A stretch of DNA of 50,746 nucleotides from Actinomycetes bacterium. GTDB taxonomy: Bacteria; Actinomycetota; Thermoleophilia; BMS3ABIN01. The notes under the pieces are model-generated. The model was not told where the DNA came from and made no database searches. It saw nothing but the letters and a program-made list of their open reading frames with translations. Every line of letters starts with the position of its first letter. Position 1 is the first letter of the stretch. This document shows, piece after piece, positions 45,946 through 50,746 of the stretch. The stretch covers positions 1 to 50,746 of the forward strand of contig JAJRYJ010000109.1 in NCBI GenBank assembly GCA_024275795.1, given 5' to 3'. The position numbers and the translations under genes are program-made.

Positions 45946-46647
45946 CCTGAACCGCAGCTTCCATACCAGCACCGCCGCCTCCAGCACGATGCGGTTCGAC
46001 ATCTTCGACTGGCCCTCCAGGCGGTCCGAGAAGGTGATCGGTATCTCCTTGACCCGGAAACCCTTCTGTATGGCCCGGTAGGTGACCTCGATCTGGAAGC
46101 CATATCCGTGCGAGGAGACGCTGTCCAGATCGACCGATTCGAGCACCTCGCGGCGGAAGCACTTGAGGCCCCCCGTGAGGTCGTTTACCGGGACGCCCAG
46201 TATGCAGCGGGCATAGATGCCGCCGCCGCGGCTGATCATCCGCCGCACCGCGCCCCAGTTCTCCACCTTTCCCCCCGGCACGTAGCGTGAGCCCAGCACC
46301 AGGTCCGCATCCTCGACCGCCTTCAGGAACGCGGGTACATAGGCGGGGTTATGGGAGAAGTCGCTGTCCATCTCGAAGATGTAGCGCGTGTCGGTTTTCA
46401 GGGCCTGTTTGAAGCCGGCGATGTAGGCCGGCCCCAGGCCCTGTTTCCCGGGACGATGCAGGACGGACAGGTTGCCGTAACGCTCCGCCAGGCCATCGGC
46501 TATCTCGCCGGTACCGTCGGGGGAGTTGTCGTCCACCACCAGGATGCGCCCCTGCAGTTCGTGGGCCGCGAAGACATGCTGCAGGGCCGTGACGAAGTTC
46601 TCCAGGTTCTCGCGTTCGTTATATGTCGGCAGGATGACCGTGAACAT
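45937..46647 (-). CDS. Polyprenol/dolichol-phosphate mannosyltransferase-like GT2
   Basis: MFTVILPTYNERENLENFVTAL, ILVVDDNSPDGTGEIAD, EMDSDFSHNPAYVPAFLKAVEDADLVLGSRYVPGG. Confidence 0.95.
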   Translation of the reverse strand: MFTVILPTYNERENLENFVTALQHVFAAHELQGRILVVDDNSPDGTGEIADGLAERYGNLSVLHRPGKQGLGPAYIAGFKQALKTDTRYIFEMDSDFSHNPAYVPAFLKAVEDADLVLGSRYVPGGKVENWGAVRRMISRGGGIYARCILGVPVNDLTGGLKCFRREVLESVDLDSVSSHGYGFQIEVTYRAIQKGFRVKEIPITFSDRLEGQSKMSNRIVLEAAVLVWKLRFRST

Positions 46648-46651
46648 CGGC

Positions 46652-47239
46652 TTACGCCTGGACGGACCCGGCGCAGTCGGGGCAATATCTGCCGCCGCCG
46701 ATCTCGGTGATACGCGTCTTCATCACCGGCTCGCCGCAGCGGTCACAGGTGACTGACTTGTGTATTCGCGCCATCGGCGGCAGCTCGATGCTCGATTCCC
46801 TGATATCGAAGAGCTCATCCACGGGAGCGTTCAGGATGTAATCAGCCCGCCGCTGCTTCTCATCCATGTCCCCGGGACCGCTGTTCCCCGCGGAACCGGC
46901 GCTGTCCCCGGAGGGGCCGGCGCCCTGCTCGAGTGCGGAAACGCGCAGGGCCACGCGCACGGCGTCGCCGCTGTCGCGGCGCGCGAAGGTGAACACCTGC
47001 TTGCCCCAGTCCCTGAAGATGAGATTGCCCTTGCCGAAGGTGGCCCCCGCCAGGAACTGCACCGCGTCGACGCTGCAGCTGTCGTTCTCGACGATAGCCA
47101 CCAGCTCCTCATCGCGGGCGCGGCTTCCCCTCAGCCGCTCCAGGCCTGCCAGCGTCGCCCGGTAGCCGATGGCCAGGCCCGGACAGAGATGCCCGTGGAA
47201 GTCCACCAGTTCATCCAGATATGGGTGTTCGAGGTCCAT
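46652..47239 (-). CDS. FmdE family protein with C-terminal zinc-binding segment
   Basis: LDELVDFHGHLCPGLAIGYRATLAGLERL...ENDSCSVDAVQFLAGATFGKGNLIF; C-terminal CDRCGEPV...RYCPDC. Confidence 0.92.
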   Translation of the reverse strand: MDLEHPYLDELVDFHGHLCPGLAIGYRATLAGLERLRGSRARDEELVAIVENDSCSVDAVQFLAGATFGKGNLIFRDWGKQVFTFARRDSGDAVRVALRVSALEQGAGPSGDSAGSAGNSGPGDMDEKQRRADYILNAPVDELFDIRESSIELPPMARIHKSVTCDRCGEPVMKTRITEIGGGRYCPDCAGSVQA

Positions 47240-47270
47240 GATGTTCTATATTCCCCCTTCGGTGGCCGAT

Positions 47271-48047
47271 CTATTCCACCAGGCGGCGGTGCATGCTCCT
47301 GACCGCTATCTCGGTGAGCACCAGCGTCGAGCCCAGCGCCCACAGCAGCTCCGGCGCCAGTGAAGCCGACACCCTGTCCAGGGTCAGCGAGCGCATGATA
47401 TCAACAAAGCTGGTCAGGGGGATAATCCAGGCGATCACCTGCACCGCGTCGGGGAAGCGTGACACGGGGAAGAATGTGCCGCAGAGGAACTGGGCGGGCA
47501 GCACGAAGCCGGCGAAATAAAAATGGAAATACTCCATCTGGGCGATGCGGCTGGTGACGATGATGCCGATGGCAGCGAAGTTGAAGGCGGCGAGGAAGGT
47601 TATCAGCGGCAGCAGCAGGGTGGTCCAGCTGTCGAAGACGCCGATGGCCACCATCAGCAGCAGCACCAGCGACGAGGTCACCAGCCCCCGAGTGGCGCCC
47701 CAGACGATCTCCGCCATGCCTACCTCGCCGGCGCTGATGGGCGTGGAGATGATGCCTTCGAAGGTGTTCTGCATGCGCATGCGGAAGTAGGAGCCATAGG
47801 TGCATTCGAAGGTGGCCTGCATGATGGCGGCGATGGCCAGGATGCCCGGCGCGACGAAGTCCAGGTAGGGAACGCCCTCCATCTCATCGATGTAGGAGCC
47901 GATGCCCAGCCCGAAGACGAAGATGAACAGCACCGGCTCCGCAAGGGCCGGGAAGATGTTGAACTTCCACAGGGTCAGGTATACCTGGGCGTTGCGCTTC
48001 CAGACGCGCGCGAAGGCCGGCGTTATCGAGATGATGCCTTCGCTCAC
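47271..48047 (-). CDS. ABC-2 type transporter permease
   Basis: ALAEPVLFIFVFGLGIGSYIDEMEGVPYLDFVAPGILAIAAIMQATFECTYGSYFRM...GFVLPAQFLCGTFFPVSRFPDAVQ, NodJ-like. Confidence 0.92.
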   Translation of the reverse strand: MSEGIISITPAFARVWKRNAQVYLTLWKFNIFPALAEPVLFIFVFGLGIGSYIDEMEGVPYLDFVAPGILAIAAIMQATFECTYGSYFRMRMQNTFEGIISTPISAGEVGMAEIVWGATRGLVTSSLVLLLMVAIGVFDSWTTLLLPLITFLAAFNFAAIGIIVTSRIAQMEYFHFYFAGFVLPAQFLCGTFFPVSRFPDAVQVIAWIIPLTSFVDIMRSLTLDRVSASLAPELLWALGSTLVLTEIAVRSMHRRLVE

Positions 48048-48949
48048 CGGCGTATCTCCCTTCCGGTCAGCTTGAGGAAGACGTCCTCCAGGGAGGACGG
48101 CCTCAGCAGCCGCTCCATGTCCGGATAGGTGGACAGCAGGTCATCGAACTCCGACGGCGAGTCCCCGTAGAAATAGAGGTTCTGTCCACTCGTCTGGTGT
48201 TCGAGGCCGCGGAAGCGCGCCTGGATGTCGGCGGCCAGCGAGCGGTCGGCCCGCAGCTCCAGCACGTAGGGTGACACGTGTTGCCGGATGAGCCGGACCG
48301 GGCTGCCCTCGTCCACGGCCCGCGAGCGGTCCATGATCATCACCCGGTCGCAGAGCTTCTGGGCCTCCTCCATGTAATGGGTGGTGAGGATGAGGGTTAT
48401 ACCATGTTCCTTGAGGTCCAGCAGCCGGTCCCAGATCAGGTGCCGCACCTGCGGGTCCAGCCCCGTGGTCGGCTCGTCGAGGATGAGCAGATCGGGGCTG
48501 TTGACCAGCGCCCTGGCGATCACCAGCCGCCGCTTCATGCCGCCGGAGAGGGCGGGTATGGGGCTGCCGGCCCGGTCGCCCAGTTCCATGAACTCGAGCA
48601 GCTCGCGGCACTTCTCCAGGCTCTCCTGTTTTGCCATGCCGAAGTAGCGGGCGTAGACCTGCAGGTTGCGGCAGGTGGAGAGGTCCGGGTCCAGGTTGTT
48701 CTCCTGCGGCACCACGCCGAGCCTGGCCTTGATGCGGCGCTGCTCGCGGTTGACGTCGAGGCCGAAGACCCTCAGCTCCCCGGAAGTGGGACGGTTGAGG
48801 CAGTAGACCATCTTCATGGTCGTTGTCTTGCCGGCGCCGTTGGGTCCCACCAGGCCGTAGCATTCCCCGGCCTGGACCTGGAAGTCGAGGGACTCTACGG
48901 CAACCACGTCCCGGAAGCGTTTATGCAGGGACTTTGCTTCGACAATCAT
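48044..48949 (-). CDS. ABC transporter ATP-binding protein (NodI-like)
   Basis: YGLVGPNGAGKTTTMKMVYCLNRPTSG, ALSGGMKRRLVIARALVNSPDLLILDEPTTGLDPQ; start ATG 48949. Confidence 0.94.
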   Translation of the reverse strand: MIVEAKSLHKRFRDVVAVESLDFQVQAGECYGLVGPNGAGKTTTMKMVYCLNRPTSGELRVFGLDVNREQRRIKARLGVVPQENNLDPDLSTCRNLQVYARYFGMAKQESLEKCRELLEFMELGDRAGSPIPALSGGMKRRLVIARALVNSPDLLILDEPTTGLDPQVRHLIWDRLLDLKEHGITLILTTHYMEEAQKLCDRVMIMDRSRAVDEGSPVRLIRQHVSPYVLELRADRSLAADIQARFRGLEHQTSGQNLYFYGDSPSEFDDLLSTYPDMERLLRPSSLEDVFLKLTGREIRR

Positions 48950-49083
48950 GTGAGCATGATACAGGTTTCGGGCCCGGTCGTGCAGGTCTGTGGCGGCGGG
49001 CAGACTGCGCCATGGCGCCGGCCTCGTGGTTAACAACGCTGGAAAAGAGGAATTAGACTATATGTGACTGAAAGGTACGGACG

Positions 49084-49116
49084 ATGTGCGGTAACTGCGA
49101 TAGGGACGGACGATGA
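49084..49116 (+). CDS. Putative 10-codon leader ORF MCGNCDRDGR
   Basis: ATG TGC GGT AAC TGC GAT AGG GAC GGA CGA TGA; stop overlaps copA start as ATGA; AAAGG 8 nt upstream. Confidence 0.4.
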   Translation: MCGNCDRDGR

Positions 49117-50746
49117 GCGAAAAATCGAGAAAGCTTACCCTGCCGGTCTCCGGCATGACCTGCGCCTCCTGCGTGGAGCGGGTAGCGCGCTCCCTGCGCG
49201 AGCTCCCGGGCGTGCTCGGAGCCGAGGTCAACCTGGCGACGGAGCGGGCCAGCATCGAGTATCTTCCGGGCGGGATCTCGCCGGGGCAACTGGTGGAGGC
49301 CATCGAGTCCAGTGGTTATTCGGTGATCGTCGAGAAGGTGACGATACCGGTGGGCGACATGACCTGCGCCTCCTGCGTGGAGCGGGTCGAGAAGGCGCTG
49401 GCGGGACTGGACGGCGTCATCAAGGCGTCCGTCAACCTGGCGACGGAGCGGGCCACGGTGGAATTCGCGGCCGGGGCGCTAACCGGGACCGAGATAAACA
49501 GCGTCATTGAGGGCGCCGGATACCAGGTGCTGGCCACCGGCGGCGAGGAGCAGGGTGAGGACGAGGACGTGGAGGCCCGGGAGCGGCGGCGCGCCTATCG
49601 CAAGCTCAAGACCAAGGTCATCGTCGGCGCCGTGCTCTCGGCGCTGGTATTCATCGGCAGCTTCGAGTGGTTCGGCGAACTGGGGCCCCTCAGCAACCCC
49701 TACGTGCTCTGGGCGCTGGCGACGCCGGTGCAGTTCTGGGTAGGGTCGCAGTTTTACACCGGCGCCATCGCCGCCGCGCGACACCGGACCACCAACATGA
49801 ACACGCTGGTGGCGGTCGGTTCCTCGGCAGCCTATTTCTACAGCGTCGCCGCCGTGCTCTTTCCGGATTTCTTCGCGGCGCGCGGCCTGGGCGCCCCAGT
49901 CTATTTCGATACGGCCGCGGTGATCATCACGCTCATCCTCTTCGGCCGCATGCTGGAGGCCCGCGCCAAGGGGCAGACATCCGAGGCGATCAAGAAGCTG
50001 ATGGGCCTGCGTCCCAGGACGGCCCGGGTAGTCCGCGGCGGCGCCGAGGTCGACATCCCCGTCGAGCAGGTACTGGCGGGAGATATCATCGTCGTCAGGC
50101 CGGGTGAGAGCCTGCCGGCGGACGGCGTCATCGTCGAGGGCGAGTCCAGCATCGACGAGTCCATGATCACCGGCGAGAGCATGCCTGTGAGCAAGGGGCC
50201 CGGAGACGAGGTCATCGGCGCCACCATCAACAAGCTGGGAGGCTTCAGGTTCGAGGCCACGCGGGTCGGCAGGGATACGGCCCTGGCCAACATCATCCGC
50301 CTGGTGCAGGACGCCCAGGGCTCCAAGCCTCCCATCGCCCGCATGGCGGATGTGATCGCCAGTTATTTCGTGCCGGTGGTCTTCACCATCGCCACGCTGA
50401 CTTTCTTTATCTGGCTGTTCCTCGGCCCGGAGCCGCCGTTCACCCATGCCCTGCTCAATTTCGTGGCGGTGCTGATCATCGCCTGCCCCTGTGCCCTGGG
50501 CCTGGCGACGCCCACCGCCATTATGGTGGGCACGGGCAAGGGGGCGGAGGAGGGTGTGCTGATCAAGGGCGGCGATGCCCTGGAGACGGCTCACAAAGTA
50601 GACACGGTGGTGCTGGACAAGACCGGCACCCTGACCCGCGGTGAGCCTTCCGTCACCGATATCATCTGCGACGGCTGGAGCGAGCAGGAGGCGCTGGCCA
50701 TCGCCGCCGCCGCCGAGCGGGGTTCGGAACATCCCCTGGGAGAGGC
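49113..50746 (+). CDS. copA: Copper-type P1B ATPase with two N-terminal HMA domains, truncated at the window edge
   Basis: GMTCASCVERVARSL, DMTCASCVERVEKAL, SSIDESMITGESMPV, IIACPCALGLATPTAIMVGTGKGAE, VVLDKTGTLTRGEP; open to the edge. Confidence 0.97.
   Translation, partial: MSEKSRKLTLPVSGMTCASCVERVARSLRELPGVLGAEVNLATERASIEYLPGGISPGQLVEAIESSGYSVIVEKVTIPVGDMTCASCVERVEKALAGLDGVIKASVNLATERATVEFAAGALTGTEINSVIEGAGYQVLATGGEEQGEDEDVEARERRRAYRKLKTKVIVGAVLSALVFIGSFEWFGELGPLSNPYVLWALATPVQFWVGSQFYTGAIAAARHRTTNMNTLVAVGSSAAYFYSVAAVLFPDFFAARGLGAPVYFDTAAVIITLILFGRMLEARAKGQTSEAIKKLMGLRPRTARVVRGGAEVDIPVEQVLAGDIIVVRPGESLPADGVIVEGESSIDESMITGESMPVSKGPGDEVIGATINKLGGFRFEATRVGRDTALANIIRLVQDAQGSKPPIARMADVIASYFVPVVFTIATLTFFIWLFLGPEPPFTHALLNFVAVLIIACPCALGLATPTAIMVGTGKGAEEGVLIKGGDALETAHKVDTVVLDKTGTLTRGEPSVTDIICDGWSEQEALAIAAAAERGSEHPLGE

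Noticed and set aside
1-50746. CRISPR arrays, prophage modules, toxin-antitoxin or restriction systems
   Set aside because: No direct-repeat arrays or characteristic defence or phage proteins seen; the HNH protein at 23393-23899 stands alone beside ordinary genes.

Overview
High-GC bacterial chromosomal window of about 50.7 kb with dense, mostly housekeeping gene content. I see no CRISPR array, prophage or transposase gene. I read about 50 CDSs, two of them partial (marC at the left edge, copA at the right edge), plus one tRNA-Arg(CCU). Recognisable blocks: a TreT-like glycosyltransferase + OtsA trehalose pair; lemA-htpX-radC; rpmH-rnpA-yidD-yidC-jag, preceded by an AT-richer spacer with DnaA-box-like 9-mers; a 10-repeat LGFP surface protein; rarA; sugar nucleotidyltransferase, ugd and LCP genes; a B12-radical SAM gene with a hybrid sensor kinase; ddl; a DUF3842-cooT-cbiM-cbiQ-cbiO nickel-type uptake operon; a second sensor kinase with a receiver-only regulator; an ABC-2 exporter; copA. 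Main points for follow-up: (1) two conserved genes (nrnA-type DHH/DHHA1 phosphoesterase and hybrid histidine kinase) are each interrupted by exactly one in-frame TAG with the frame intact on both sides, although TAG is also used as an ordinary stop here (rpmH, lemA, radC and others); (2) a structured leader with an intrinsic terminator and a competing hairpin upstream of the nickel operon; (3) a 10-codon ORF with a CxxC motif (MCGNCDRDGR) overlapping the copA start by ATGA; (4) a perfect 23-bp inverted repeat forming an 89-bp REPIN/MITE-like element. All assignments come from reading motifs by eye; no database search was run. Taxonomy is uncertain (an actinobacterial-type lineage is only a guess).
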